Virus record (IMG/VR): IMGVR_UViG_3300030060_005287
Span: 1-41,109 of that record
From: a virus
Reading direction: 5' to 3' (one strand)
DNA length: 41,109 nucleotides
Part shown: in pieces, positions 16,591 to 25,816 of the stretch
Layout: the number at the start of each line of letters is the position of its first letter
How positions within the stretch are numbered: the first letter of the stretch is position 1
Notes under the pieces: model-generated
Database searches by the model: none
Told to the model about the DNA's origin: nothing
The model's input: only the letters and a program-made list of their open reading frames with translations
Translations under genes and position numbers: made by a program

Positions 16591-16613
16591 GTCTTTCTTG
16601 AGGAGATAATGAA

Positions 16614-17165
16614 GTGATTGAAATCTATAAACTTGCACCTAACGTAATTCTACCAACATACCAAACCGAACAATCTGCTTGCTTTGATATTCATGCATAT
16701 CTGAGGGGACCTAACTTGACTGAAGATAAGTATCCTATTGCCAGAACCATTAAAATTATAAACTCAGAAAATGAGGTGTTTGAAACTCAGGTTCGATTCA
16801 CATTTGACTCGGACGATTGTAAAGCAGACATTGAAATTCCGCCTCGGGGAAGAGCCTTAATCCCAACTGGTTTCATCATGGAACTAGAGTCAGGATTTTC
16901 TGTTCGCCTACATGCAAGATCTGGACTGGCATTTAAGCATGGAATTTCGCTTGCTAATTCTGAAGGAGTAATCGATTCTGATTATAAGGAAGAGGTATTT
17001 GTTGCACTTATCAATAACTCAGATAAACCATACGTTGTGAAGCATGGTGATAGGATTGCACAAGGCGAACTAGTAGAATGTACAACTTCGGCGATTATCG
17101 TCACCGAAGAAAAACCGGGTAAAGTGACACAAAGGACTGGTGGTTTTGGTAGCACTGGTGTATAA
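16614..17165 (+). CDS. dut: dUTPase (dUTP diphosphatase)
   Basis: 183 aa with a GTG start, picked because GAGGAG stands 8 nt upstream; the ATG at 16609 reads to a stop after two codons. All five trimeric dUTPase motifs are seen: ACFDIHA (residues 22-28), ARSGLAFKHG (101-110), EGVIDSDYKEE (117-127), HGDRIAQGEL (144-153) and RTGGFGSTG (174-182). It hydrolyses dUTP to dUMP and PPi, which keeps uracil out of DNA and supplies the ThyX substrate. An insert of about 35 residues between motifs 1 and 2 (near residues 35-70) makes it longer than the usual 150. Neighbours are an Nmad1-like gene and DNA polymerase. Confidence 0.95.
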   Translation: MIEIYKLAPNVILPTYQTEQSACFDIHAYLRGPNLTEDKYPIARTIKIINSENEVFETQVRFTFDSDDCKADIEIPPRGRALIPTGFIMELESGFSVRLHARSGLAFKHGISLANSEGVIDSDYKEEVFVALINNSDKPYVVKHGDRIAQGELVECTTSAIIVTEEKPGKVTQRTGGFGSTGV

Positions 17166-17185
17166 TAAATCAAAAGGAATATACT

Positions 17186-17503
17186 ATGAATCGTGAAGAA
17201 TTACTACAGCATCATGCATCCCTGTGCGAACAGGCTATCTCTATCATGAAGAAAAAGAATCATGATTACGCAGGTAAAGAGGGAGATCAACCCTTCGCTA
17301 ACTTTGAGAGAACTGAATCAATGGGTGTATGTTCAACGGAACAGGGGTTTCTTGTTCGAGTCGTTGATAAAGTTTCTAGACTTTCTACCTTCTGTTCCGC
17401 AGGTGAGTTGAAGGTAGACAACGAAGGATACGAAGACGCTATTCTTGATATTATTAATTACATGGTTTTGTTTAGTGCATATCTGACGGATAAAAATGAG
17501 TGA
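17186..17503 (+). CDS. Nmad1-like (DUF1599-type) small protein
   Basis: 105 aa. The sequence KKKNHDYAGKEGDQPFANFE and the later YEDAILDIINYMVLFSAYL helix match the DUF1599 / Nucleotide modification associated domain 1 pattern (KNxDY ... W/NF ... D.lvDi.nY..l). The domain is common in phages beside nucleotide enzymes and is related in fold to helical NTP pyrophosphatases; its reaction is not known to me. AGGAATATACT before the ATG. It overlaps the DNA polymerase start by 8 bp, so the two are co-translated. Confidence 0.7.
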   Translation: MNREELLQHHASLCEQAISIMKKKNHDYAGKEGDQPFANFERTESMGVCSTEQGFLVRVVDKVSRLSTFCSAGELKVDNEGYEDAILDIINYMVLFSAYLTDKNE

Positions 17504-19988
17504 CACCTTCTACACCAATGTTTCGATACAGGGTAACAAAATTCTAATGCGTGGACGAGTTGAAGGTGAACCCATTCAACAAAAGATTGATTTCAGTCCA
17601 ACATTGTATTTACCCAGCAACAAACCAACAGAGTATAAAACTCTGGATGGTGAGTATGTCGAATCGATCAAACCGGGCTCTATCAATGACTGTAGAGAAT
17701 TTATTAACAAATACAAGAATGTATCTGGGTTTAGAATTTTTGGTAACACAGACTACATCTATCAATTTATTGGTAAGGTAAGTCCCGGTGAAATCGATTA
17801 TGATTTCTCTAAGATTAAAGTTGCTAACTTTGACATTGAAACAACATGTGAAAATGGGTTCCCTGATATTGATGATCCAGAAGAAAAGATTATTGCTATA
17901 ACTCTGGACGTAAATGGTTGGAAGTATGTTTTTGGTTTGGGTGAATTTGAACTGGAACAAGATAAACTTAGATACTGGACTTTTGACAACGAGGAAGATC
18001 TTCTTCGTTGTTTCTTGGACACATGGGTTCTTGAATCCCCAGATATCATGACAGGATGGAACATTAGATTTTTTGATATTCCATATCTGGTAAATCGAAT
18101 GCGTAGAGTATTAGGAGATAAGGAAACAAAAAGACTATCTCCGTGGAAAATCATAAAGGATAAAACAATCACCAAGATGAACAGAGAACACTCTGTTTAT
18201 GATCTTGTTGGTATCGCAACTCTAGACTACTACGAACTGTACAAGACATTTACTTATGTGAACCAAGAGTCTTATCGTCTGGATCACATCGCCCATGTTG
18301 AACTTGGTGACACAAAACTTTCCTATGACGAATTCGATAATATGGCAGAGTTCTATAAAAAGGATTTTCAGAAGTTCATGGAGTACAATGTCAAGGATGT
18401 CGAACTAGTCCAAAGACTAGAAGACAAACTAAAACTTCTTGAACTTTCGGTAGCACTTGCATACTCCGCTAAAGTAAACTTCATGGATGTTTTCAGTCAG
18501 GTTAGGACTTGGGATTGTATCATCTATCATTACCTAAATGAACATAACATCGTGATTCCACAGAAGAAGACTTCTTCAAAGGACTCTCAGTATGCTGGTG
18601 CTTATGTGAAAGATCCCATTACTGGTATTCATGACTGGATTGTTTCTCTCGACTTGAACAGTCTGTATCCTCACTTGATTATGCAGTACAACATCAGTCC
18701 CGAAACTAAAGTCGATGGGGATAAGGATTATTGTATCACACCAAACTCCATCTTGAAAGGTAAGATCCCCACCGAAACCAAGCACTCCCTCGCTGCAAAT
18801 GGAACTAGATACACTAAAGATCATCAAGGGTTTCTTCCTGCACTAATGGAGAAGATGTACAAAGAACGCAAGATGTACAAGAAGAAAATGATTGAATGTC
18901 AGAAGAGACAGCAAGCAGGTGAGAACTTAGAGAATGAAATCGCTAAGTACAACAACTTCCAGATGGTTCGCAAGATTCAACTGAACTCCGCTTATGGTGC
19001 GATTGGTAATCAATATTTCCGTTACTTCGATGTAGAGATGGCAGAAGCAATCACATTGTCTGGACAGTTAAGTATTCGTTGGATTGCAGATAAGTTAAAT
19101 GAATTCTTGAACAAAACAGTCGGAACAAAGGACTACGATTATGTTGTTGCTTCTGATACAGATAGTGTTTATCTCCGTCTTGGTAAGTTGGTGGATAAAG
19201 TATGCAATGGAAAATCCAAGTCCGAGGTGGTTGGATTTCTGGACAAATCGGTTGAGGAAGTGATACTTCCATTCATTAAAGATAAGTATGATGAACTTGC
19301 TTCTATAATGAATGCATATGATAACAAGATGGTAATGGACAGAGAGTGTATTGCAGATAAAGGAGTGTGGACTGCAAAGAAAAGATACATGATGAATGTT
19401 CATGACTCCGAAGGAGTTAGATACGAAGAGCCTAAGATGAAGATCATGGGTATCGAGACTACGAGGAGTTCGACTCCAAATATTGTTCGTCAAGAACTGA
19501 AGAAGGCTATCAAGTTGGTTCTTACTTCAGACGAAGAAAGCGTTATCAATTTTATTGAACAGTTCAAGGTAAAATTTTATGCATGTCAACCAGAGGAGAT
19601 AGCATTTCCTAGAGGTGTGAACGGACTCGACCGGTACTATGATTCAAATAACATCTATAAAAAGTCAACACCTATTGCAGTGAAGGGTGCGTTGATATAT
19701 AATCACTACCTGACAACGCATTCGCTAGACAAGAAGTATCACATGATAACTGAAGGTGAGAAAATTAAATTTATCTATCTTAAGAAACCAAATCCACTGG
19801 GTGGAGCATACGGAACAGATCACGTTATATCTTTTCCGAATTCTATCCCTAAAGAATTTGGACTGGATGGATACATAGACTATGACAAACAGTTCTCCAC
19901 TAGTTTCCTAGATCCACTCAGAACTATTCTTGACACCGTGGGTTGGAAGCACGAAAAAACAACAACACTTGAGGGATTTTTTGCATGA
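17496..19988 (+). CDS. 43: DNA polymerase, family B, T4 gp43-like
   Basis: 830 aa (T4 gp43 898). 3'-5' exonuclease motifs: VANFDIETT (109-117), NIRFFDIPYLVNRM and YNVKDVELVQ. Polymerase motif A is LDLNSLYPHLIMQYNISPET (near 385-404), motif B is KIQLNSAYGAIGNQYF, motif C is ASDTDSVYL (near 552-560), and AKKRYMM is the KKRY motif. The last residues TLEGFFA look like a sliding-clamp binding tail, equivalent to the T4 C-terminal peptide. It replicates the phage genome with proofreading. The start overlaps the upstream gene by 8 bp; GATAAAAATG shows little SD, so expression probably depends on coupling. The arrangement before uvsX is as in other T4-like marine phages. Confidence 0.97.
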   Translation: MSDTFYTNVSIQGNKILMRGRVEGEPIQQKIDFSPTLYLPSNKPTEYKTLDGEYVESIKPGSINDCREFINKYKNVSGFRIFGNTDYIYQFIGKVSPGEIDYDFSKIKVANFDIETTCENGFPDIDDPEEKIIAITLDVNGWKYVFGLGEFELEQDKLRYWTFDNEEDLLRCFLDTWVLESPDIMTGWNIRFFDIPYLVNRMRRVLGDKETKRLSPWKIIKDKTITKMNREHSVYDLVGIATLDYYELYKTFTYVNQESYRLDHIAHVELGDTKLSYDEFDNMAEFYKKDFQKFMEYNVKDVELVQRLEDKLKLLELSVALAYSAKVNFMDVFSQVRTWDCIIYHYLNEHNIVIPQKKTSSKDSQYAGAYVKDPITGIHDWIVSLDLNSLYPHLIMQYNISPETKVDGDKDYCITPNSILKGKIPTETKHSLAANGTRYTKDHQGFLPALMEKMYKERKMYKKKMIECQKRQQAGENLENEIAKYNNFQMVRKIQLNSAYGAIGNQYFRYFDVEMAEAITLSGQLSIRWIADKLNEFLNKTVGTKDYDYVVASDTDSVYLRLGKLVDKVCNGKSKSEVVGFLDKSVEEVILPFIKDKYDELASIMNAYDNKMVMDRECIADKGVWTAKKRYMMNVHDSEGVRYEEPKMKIMGIETTRSSTPNIVRQELKKAIKLVLTSDEESVINFIEQFKVKFYACQPEEIAFPRGVNGLDRYYDSNNIYKKSTPIAVKGALIYNHYLTTHSLDKKYHMITEGEKIKFIYLKKPNPLGGAYGTDHVISFPNSIPKEFGLDGYIDYDKQFSTSFLDPLRTILDTVGWKHEKTTTLEGFFA

Positions 19989-19998
19989 GGAGTTAGAA

Positions 19999-20208
19999 AT
20001 GAATGAAACGATGAAGTTTGAACTAACACCCGAAAGTTACAATACAATTGTTGATCTATTGCGGGTAGAAAAAGAATGTAAACAGGCTGAACTTAAGAAG
20101 GTTTCTAAAGATAAGAATTGCTCATCGGAAGCATATCAAAGAAAACTAGATTACGTTGAGTCATTGAATATGTGTTTGATTGAGTTGAACAACAAGAATT
20201 GGAGATGA
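19999..20208 (+). CDS. Small helical protein between gene 43 and uvsX, unknown
   Basis: 69 aa. ATG 19999 is chosen because GAGGAG lies 6 nt before it. The product is charged and probably a helical hairpin ([20 protein letters not shown], then [20 protein letters not shown]). No membrane or catalytic motif. Its stop lies 2 nt before the uvsX ATG. Position suggests a replication- or recombination-linked helper, but nothing in the sequence proves it. Confidence 0.6.
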   Translation: MNETMKFELTPESYNTIVDLLRVEKECKQAELKKVSKDKNCSSEAYQRKLDYVESLNMCLIELNNKNWR

Positions 20209-20210
20209 AT

Positions 20211-21230
20211 ATGAGTGATTTTTTAAAGACGTTAATTAAAGACTCGGGAAATGAATATGCAGGAATTGCCTCAGACGGGATTGAAGGTTCTGATGTCACA
20301 GGTTTTATTGACACTGGCTCTTATGCTTTCAACGCTCTCCTCTCTGGTTCTTTGTATGGTGGTATACCAAACAATAAAATCATGGCGCTTGCAGGAGAGT
20401 CTGCTACTGGTAAAACTTATTTCGCACTTGGTATGTGTAAGAAATTCTTGGATGACAACCCAGACGGTGTTATCCTATATTTTGATACGGAACAAGCGAT
20501 TACCTCGGACATGATCTCACAGCGAGGAATGGATCCCGCTAGAGTAGCAGTGTTCCCCGTAGCAACTGTTGAATCATTCCGTCACCAAGCAATCAATATC
20601 GTTGACAAGTACATCGAAACAAAGGACAGTAAGCCTGTATTTGTTGTTCTTGATTCTCTTGGGATGCTTTCTACAGAAAAAGAAATGAACGACACCGCAG
20701 AAGGTAAGTCAACCCGTGACATGACACGCGCCCAAGTCATCAAGGCGACATTCCGTGTGCTTACTCTCAAGTTGGGTAAGGCAGGCATTCCGCTCATTAT
20801 GACAAACCATACTTACGATGTTGTCGGTGCATATGTTCCGATGAAGGAGATGGGTGGTGGTTCTGGTTTGAAGTACGCTGCATCTACGATTGTCTATCTT
20901 TCGAAGAAGAAGGACAAGGACGGGACAGATATCATTGGAAATATTATTCGATGTAAGTTGTTCAAGGGAAGGTTCACGAAAGAAAACAAAGAAGTTCAGG
21001 TCCAGTTGAATTATGACTCGGGGCTAAATCCATATTATGGTTTGGTTCCCATTGCAATTAAACACGGAGTCTTCAAGAAGGTGTCTACCCGAATTGAATT
21101 ACCGGATGGTAAAACTGCTTTCGAGAAGTCTATAAACAACGAACCCGAAAAGTATTTCACATCAGAGGTAATGGAAAAACTTGAACTAGCAGTGGCAAAA
21201 GAATTCAAATACGGAAGTGATGATGAGTAA
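20211..21230 (+). CDS. uvsX: UvsX recombinase (RecA family)
   Basis: 339 aa from ATG 20211, for which GGAG at 20201-20204 gives proper spacing; in-frame upstream TTG and ATG codons are too close. Walker A is [12 protein letters not shown] (residues 61-72), Walker B is [12 protein letters not shown] (142-153), with FDTEQAI (91-97) carrying the catalytic Glu and the GAGLKYAA-like stretch [11 protein letters not shown] corresponding to RecA loop L2 and its following strand. It forms filaments on single-stranded DNA and drives strand exchange for recombination-dependent replication. The 8-bp overlap with the next gene ties it to an O-fucosyltransferase-like protein, which is unusual in this module. 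Confidence 0.95.
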   Translation: MSDFLKTLIKDSGNEYAGIASDGIEGSDVTGFIDTGSYAFNALLSGSLYGGIPNNKIMALAGESATGKTYFALGMCKKFLDDNPDGVILYFDTEQAITSDMISQRGMDPARVAVFPVATVESFRHQAINIVDKYIETKDSKPVFVVLDSLGMLSTEKEMNDTAEGKSTRDMTRAQVIKATFRVLTLKLGKAGIPLIMTNHTYDVVGAYVPMKEMGGGSGLKYAASTIVYLSKKKDKDGTDIIGNIIRCKLFKGRFTKENKEVQVQLNYDSGLNPYYGLVPIAIKHGVFKKVSTRIELPDGKTAFEKSINNEPEKYFTSEVMEKLELAVAKEFKYGSDDE

Positions 21231-22335
21231 GAGGTTAATTTGGAAACTTCATACAGGAGGAATGTGTAATCAGTTTATGTCTATGGAAGTTGCAATAGGA
21301 GTTTCCAAGTGGACAAAACGAGATTTATTCATAGTGGATCCTATTAAGGCTATAAATCTAGGATCATACGGTCACTCGTCACCCGACAGTATGACAACTT
21401 TCGATATGTTCGATTATCCCGGAAAGTACAAAGTCCTTGATTCCTTTGATGATGTTAAAGAGATGGAGGGATCCAAGACATATTATTCTCAAGACATCAG
21501 TAATTCGGTTGCTTGTGTTGATAAAAAATATTATCGACACGATCCCGAGTTTCACCCTTCAGGGAAACTCGCATTAAAGTTTCAAGATAATTTTACGGAT
21601 AACATTATAATAAATAGACCTATTGAAAACCGGGATCGACAAATGGACACGGTAACAGATTATCGTAGGTTTTTTTATGGAAAAACTGACAGGTTGTTTA
21701 AGCATATTGAAAAATGTAAAGTTAAATCTCCTTATGTAAAACTCGCTAGAAAGATAGCAGACGATCTGGGAGTGTTCAATGCAGTACATATGAGGTTAGG
21801 TGACTGGACAAACTTCGCCTACAACACCAGAGGGATATATGTTACAGATGAAGATCGAATGCATTGGTTGAATGAAAAAATCAAACAATATAATATAGAT
21901 CAAAACAAAATTGTGTTATGTGTTAATTTGAGACGAGTGGATACACATAAGATTAATCCAATCAGAAAAGAACATCCCAACATTACCATTTTAGAACACT
22001 TCATAACTATGAACTACATTGAAGAATTAAATAAGTTACCAAAGTACAATCCGGTAATTTTAGGACTTCTTTGTAATATAGTTTGCTGGTATGCAGAGGA
22101 TTTCTGGGGGTGTTGTGGAAGCACATATACGAATTTTATTCATAGACATCGAGATGATACACCAAAGTATCATGACGTAGAGTATAATAGATTTGATATA
22201 AATCTATACGATACGACAAACGGATCTTTAGTAGACAGGGGACATGGTAAGTATATCTGGTCCCGGAAAGCAACTGGACATTTACCAACATGGTTTTTTG
22301 AAATGAAGGAGAATACAAATGAAATTTCAATTTAA
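21223..22335 (+). CDS. O-fucosyltransferase-like (POFUT/FUT8/NodZ superfamily) protein
   Basis: 370 aa from ATG 21223 (an in-frame GTG and ATG lie 3-6 nt earlier). The start [18 protein letters not shown] (5-22) resembles the G-G-x-x-N-Q nucleotide-sugar loop; [11 protein letters not shown] (185-195) has the H-x-R motif that binds GDP-fucose in GT23/GT65-type enzymes; [17 protein letters not shown] near 300 corresponds to the third motif (S-T-x-S...R). No signal peptide or membrane span, so it should act in the cytoplasm. The phage encodes Gmd, the first enzyme of GDP-fucose synthesis. It lies between uvsX and the gp41 helicase, away from other sugar genes, and the acceptor is unknown. Confidence 0.65.
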   Translation: MSKRLIWKLHTGGMCNQFMSMEVAIGVSKWTKRDLFIVDPIKAINLGSYGHSSPDSMTTFDMFDYPGKYKVLDSFDDVKEMEGSKTYYSQDISNSVACVDKKYYRHDPEFHPSGKLALKFQDNFTDNIIINRPIENRDRQMDTVTDYRRFFYGKTDRLFKHIEKCKVKSPYVKLARKIADDLGVFNAVHMRLGDWTNFAYNTRGIYVTDEDRMHWLNEKIKQYNIDQNKIVLCVNLRRVDTHKINPIRKEHPNITILEHFITMNYIEELNKLPKYNPVILGLLCNIVCWYAEDFWGCCGSTYTNFIHRHRDDTPKYHDVEYNRFDINLYDTTNGSLVDRGHGKYIWSRKATGHLPTWFFEMKENTNEISI

Positions 22336-22609
22336 CGAAAACGAAACCTATAAGACAAGAGTTCCAATTACAATTACAGAGGACGGAAAATACGAAGGTT
22401 TAAAGTTCGTTTATGGCACTATAAAATTTGTAGAGGTAGGCGATGATGATGAAAACATGGGATTGAATTTTGCTTATGAAATTTTGGAAAATCCCAACAA
22501 TATTGAGGAAGATCAAGAATTAGTTGATACAATGGGAGATATATTGGTTGATGTTTTAGAGTCCGAGATGGGCGAAATCAACGAAGGAAATTTTCTTTCG
22601 GAGGAGTGA
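22319..22609 (+). CDS. Small acidic conserved phage protein before helicase
   Basis: 96 aa, strongly acidic. The beta-rich start [20 protein letters not shown], then YEGLKFVYGTIKF, is the shape of a small conserved protein that, from memory, precedes the gp41 helicase in other marine T4-like phages. No motif suggests an activity. AAGGAG precedes its ATG and it lies 17 bp inside the end of the previous gene, so the unusual fucosyltransferase-like gene has been inserted without breaking coupling. Confidence 0.6.
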   Translation: MKFQFNENETYKTRVPITITEDGKYEGLKFVYGTIKFVEVGDDDENMGLNFAYEILENPNNIEEDQELVDTMGDILVDVLESEMGEINEGNFLSEE

Positions 22610-22612
22610 TTG

Positions 22613-24028
22613 GTGTCTGTAGAGAAAACAATTATTGACAACTTATTTTTGAATGATGAATACTCGCGGAAAGTTGTTCCTTTTTTACAGGAAGAATATT
22701 TCTCTGACAGAGTTGAAAGAAAGATTTTCTGTTTGGTTCGTGACTTCATTATTAAGTACAACAGCCTTCCCACAAAAGAGGCTATACTAATTTCTTTCGA
22801 GAAAGAAAAAAGTATCACCGAGGAGGAGTACAAGCAAGGTTCTGAGTTGATTTCATCTATAGAAAACACGGAACCCAACACAGAGTGGTTACTAGAAGAA
22901 ACGGAAAACTTCTGTAAAGATAAAGCAGTTTATAATGCCATCATGGAATCAATCCATATTATAGATGGTAAGTCAAAGGAAAAAACTGAGAACGCTATTC
23001 CCAACATTCTGTCGGATGCCTTGTCTGTTTCTTTTGATACGCATATCGGACACGATTATCTTGAAGACTCTGACTCTCGATACGACTTCTATCATAAGAT
23101 AGAAAAACGAGTACCATTTGATTTAGAATTTTTCAATACAATCACAGCAGGCGGAACACCCAACAAAACACTGAACATCATCATGGCGGGGACTGGTGTA
23201 GGAAAGTCTTTGTTTATGTGTCACCACGCAGCGAACTGTTTAAGTCAAAACAAAAATGTTCTCTACATCACATGTGAGATGGCGGAGGAGAGGATTGCGG
23301 AAAGAATTGATGCAAATCTTATGGACATTACGCTAGATTCCTTAAAGGATCTACCATATGAGATGTATCAAAAGAAACTTAAGAGTGCAAGTGCAGGGAT
23401 TACTGGTAAACTTATTGTCAAAGAATATCCTACCGCATCCGCACACTCCAATCACTTCAGAATTCTTCTAGATGAACTTTGGTTGAAAAAGCAGTTTAAA
23501 CCTGATATTATTTTTATTGACTATCTAAACATATGTGCGTCATCCAGAATCAAAAGTGGAACCAATGTAAATTCGTATCAGTTTATTAAGTCTATTGCTG
23601 AAGAGTTGCGTGGACTTGCAGTCGAGTATGATGTTCCTATTTTCTCTGCGACACAAGTAAACCGACAGGGATTCAGCAGCACTGACGTTGGACTAGAGGA
23701 TACTTCTGAATCGTTCGGACTTCCGGCTACGGCAGACTTCATGGTTGCGTTGATAAGCACAGAAGATCTGGACGAGAACAACCAGATACTTGTAAAGCAA
23801 CTAAAGAACAGGTATAATGATACAGTAGCGAATCGAAAGTTTCTCTTGGGTATAAACCGTGCGAAGATGAAACTGTATGATGTAAAGGAAGAAGAGCAAA
23901 GCGGACTGTCTCAATCTAATCAAACAGAGGAACAAACTTTGGGGTTTGGTTTCAATGGTAAATCATTCGATGAGAAGTTCAGCAGGAACTCTGCTAAATC
24001 CGAAAACTTCACAGAGTGGAAAGTGTAA
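22613..24028 (+). CDS. 41: Replicative DNA helicase, gp41/DnaB family
   Basis: 471 aa (T4 gp41 475), GTG start at 22613 chosen over the TTG at 22610 because GAGGAG is then 6 nt upstream. An N-terminal helical domain (residues 1-150) is followed by the RecA-like domain: Walker A IMAGTGVGKSLF (about 189-200), H1a ITCEMAEERI with the catalytic Glu, Walker B PDIIFIDYLNI, and FSATQVNRQG (motif H3-H4 with sensor Gln and Arg finger region). The C-terminus is a flexible polar tail. It unwinds DNA 5'-3' ahead of the polymerase and acts with the primase encoded 3 nt downstream. Confidence 0.95.
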   Translation: MSVEKTIIDNLFLNDEYSRKVVPFLQEEYFSDRVERKIFCLVRDFIIKYNSLPTKEAILISFEKEKSITEEEYKQGSELISSIENTEPNTEWLLEETENFCKDKAVYNAIMESIHIIDGKSKEKTENAIPNILSDALSVSFDTHIGHDYLEDSDSRYDFYHKIEKRVPFDLEFFNTITAGGTPNKTLNIIMAGTGVGKSLFMCHHAANCLSQNKNVLYITCEMAEERIAERIDANLMDITLDSLKDLPYEMYQKKLKSASAGITGKLIVKEYPTASAHSNHFRILLDELWLKKQFKPDIIFIDYLNICASSRIKSGTNVNSYQFIKSIAEELRGLAVEYDVPIFSATQVNRQGFSSTDVGLEDTSESFGLPATADFMVALISTEDLDENNQILVKQLKNRYNDTVANRKFLLGINRAKMKLYDVKEEEQSGLSQSNQTEEQTLGFGFNGKSFDEKFSRNSAKSENFTEWKV

Positions 24029-24031
24029 GTC

Positions 24032-25075
24032 GTGCCTATTTTTCTTGATAAAAAATACATAAACACAGTGTCTCCCCAACTGGAAAGATTTACTTGGAAG
24101 AAGGACAATCTAGCAAATTGTCGTTGTCCTATATGTGGAGATTCACAAAAGAACAAGAGCAAGTGTCGTGGATTTTTTTACTTGAAGAAAAACTCCTTCT
24201 TTTACAAATGTCACAATTGTGGATTTGGATCTAACATATATAATTTCTTAAAGGAAGTGTCTCCTTCTCTATGTAAGGAATATTCCGTAGAGCAGTTTAA
24301 AGAAAAGAATGGGAATATAGTAGAGGAGAAGAAAGATTTGTTCAAGTTCAGAGATTCTAAACCGGTCTTTAAGAAGAAAGATAAAGTTCTAGACAAACTA
24401 CAATGTCTTGCGGATTTACCAAAGGATCATCCAGCAGTCCAGTTCGCTGACATGCGACAGATTCCAAGACAACACTTTGGTCTTTTGTATTTCACAGATG
24501 ACTTTGGGAAGTTTGTCCGCAACAGTCTTGATTCAAATGTTTTTATTGGTAGAGAGAATAGAATTGTAATTCCATTCTTTAACAGTCACGGTGATGTTGT
24601 TGCTGCTCAAGGAAGAGCAATCAATTTCAAGGATGAAGAGAATGCGAGACAAACAGCAAAATACATAACAATCAAAGCGGATAAAAGTATTGATAGATTG
24701 TGGTATGGTTTATGGAGAGCGAATCCTAAGAAACGTGTATATGTTGTCGAGGGACCTATCGATTCGTTGTTCCTTCAAAACTCAGTAGCGATGGTGGGAG
24801 CGGGTGCCTTGAAAGAGATTCCTGCTAGATTTGTAAATACAAAGATGACATACATTCTCGACAACGAACCCCGCAACAGACAGATATGTGCTTACAACGA
24901 GAAACTCATAGAGATGGGTAAAGAGGTTTGTATATGGCCTAGAGAAATTGATGAGAAAGATATCAATGACATGGCATATAAATTGTCTACTCGGAAGATT
25001 CAAAAGATAATTGATGAAAATACTTACACTGGGTTGGAAGCAACTCTCAAGTTTAATGAATGGAGAAAGGTGTGA
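24032..25075 (+). CDS. 61: DNA primase, gp61-like, zinc finger and TOPRIM
   Basis: 347 aa (T4 gp61 342). GTG start; spacing 3 nt from the helicase stop. The zinc ribbon is C32-P-I-C35 ... C60-H-N-C63. The TOPRIM domain includes VVEGPIDSLFL (about 236-246) with the conserved Glu, followed by MVGAGALKE and YILDNEPRNR, where the acidic pair lies. It makes short RNA primers for lagging-strand synthesis together with gp41. The 3' end overlaps thyX by 4 bp (GTGA at 25072). Confidence 0.93.
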   Translation: MPIFLDKKYINTVSPQLERFTWKKDNLANCRCPICGDSQKNKSKCRGFFYLKKNSFFYKCHNCGFGSNIYNFLKEVSPSLCKEYSVEQFKEKNGNIVEEKKDLFKFRDSKPVFKKKDKVLDKLQCLADLPKDHPAVQFADMRQIPRQHFGLLYFTDDFGKFVRNSLDSNVFIGRENRIVIPFFNSHGDVVAAQGRAINFKDEENARQTAKYITIKADKSIDRLWYGLWRANPKKRVYVVEGPIDSLFLQNSVAMVGAGALKEIPARFVNTKMTYILDNEPRNRQICAYNEKLIEMGKEVCIWPREIDEKDINDMAYKLSTRKIQKIIDENTYTGLEATLKFNEWRKV

Positions 25076-25764
25076 ACAGAGTTAAAGTTTTAGATAGTGG
25101 ACATGTTGAATATGTCGATCACATGGGTGACGATTTAACTGTTGTAAATTCTGCGAGAGTTTCTTTTTCCAGTCACAAGGAAGAGTTTGGTGATAGAGAT
25201 GAAAAACTTATTAGATATCTAGCCGAACACAACCACTGGACTCCATTCGCACACCCGCAGATCACTCTGCGAATCAAAGCACCTATTTCTATTCGCACAC
25301 AATTCTTCAAGCACAAGCAAGGATTTGTAGAGAACGAAATTAGTAGAAGATATGTAGATAACCCACCAGAGTTTTATCATCCCCGTTGGAGAAACAAACC
25401 ATCGAAGAACGCAAAACAAGGTAGTGATGGTTGGTTGGAATGCAGAGACGGCGGAGGCGAAACATCAGGAGGATTCGCAACACATCCTCTATATGAAGGA
25501 TACAAAAACACTATCCAAAGTGCATTGCGTACATACGAAGATTTAATTGCTGCGAATGTTGCACCGGAACAAGCAAGATTCGTACTCCCACAAGGAATGT
25601 ATACGGAATGGTATTGGACAGGTTCTCTTGCTGCATATGCTAGATTCTATAGTCAAAGAATTGATGAACATGCACAGTGGGAAATACAAGAATATGCTAA
25701 GGGAGTTAGTGATATTATTTCTGAATTGTTCCCGATATCATGGAAATATTTAACAACAAGATAA
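25072..25764 (+). CDS. thyX: FAD-dependent thymidylate synthase ThyX
   Basis: 230 aa from the GTG at 25072 (SD GGAG 6 nt upstream, 4-bp overlap with primase); the ATG at 25060 lacks an SD. NSARVSF (26-32), HWTPFAHPQITL (55-66), RTQFFKHKQGFVENEISRRY (75-94) and the C-terminal RFYSQRIDEHAQWEI carry the ThyX pattern. The usual RHR-X7-S motif appears as KHK-X8-S, with K80, H81, K82 and S91, i.e. both arginines are lysines and one residue is added. It methylates dUMP to dTMP with methylene-THF, FADH2 and NADPH. A Gly-rich insert (near residues 110-140) is not in most family members. Works with dUTPase and the reductase next door. Confidence 0.93.
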   Translation: MNRVKVLDSGHVEYVDHMGDDLTVVNSARVSFSSHKEEFGDRDEKLIRYLAEHNHWTPFAHPQITLRIKAPISIRTQFFKHKQGFVENEISRRYVDNPPEFYHPRWRNKPSKNAKQGSDGWLECRDGGGETSGGFATHPLYEGYKNTIQSALRTYEDLIAANVAPEQARFVLPQGMYTEWYWTGSLAAYARFYSQRIDEHAQWEIQEYAKGVSDIISELFPISWKYLTTR

Positions 25765-25774
25765 ACCAGTTCTG

Positions 25775-25782
25775 TATAAATA
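25775..25782 (+). promoter_or_regulatory. T4-type late octamer TATAAATA before nrdJ
   Basis: An exact TATAAATA lies 34 nt before the nrdJ ATG, in the only gap (52 bp) between thyX and nrdJ. This is the T4 late-promoter octamer, recognised by gp55-type sigma factors. Finding it before a nucleotide-metabolism gene is odd, since such genes are usually early or middle. Confidence 0.5.
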
Positions 25783-25816
25783 AAGAACAAGACTAAACCG
25801 AAATAGGAGTTTCATA

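Noticed and set aside
17610-19493. Several minus-strand open frames inside DNA polymerase
   Set aside because: Shadows of a well-recognised gene; no SD, no family features.
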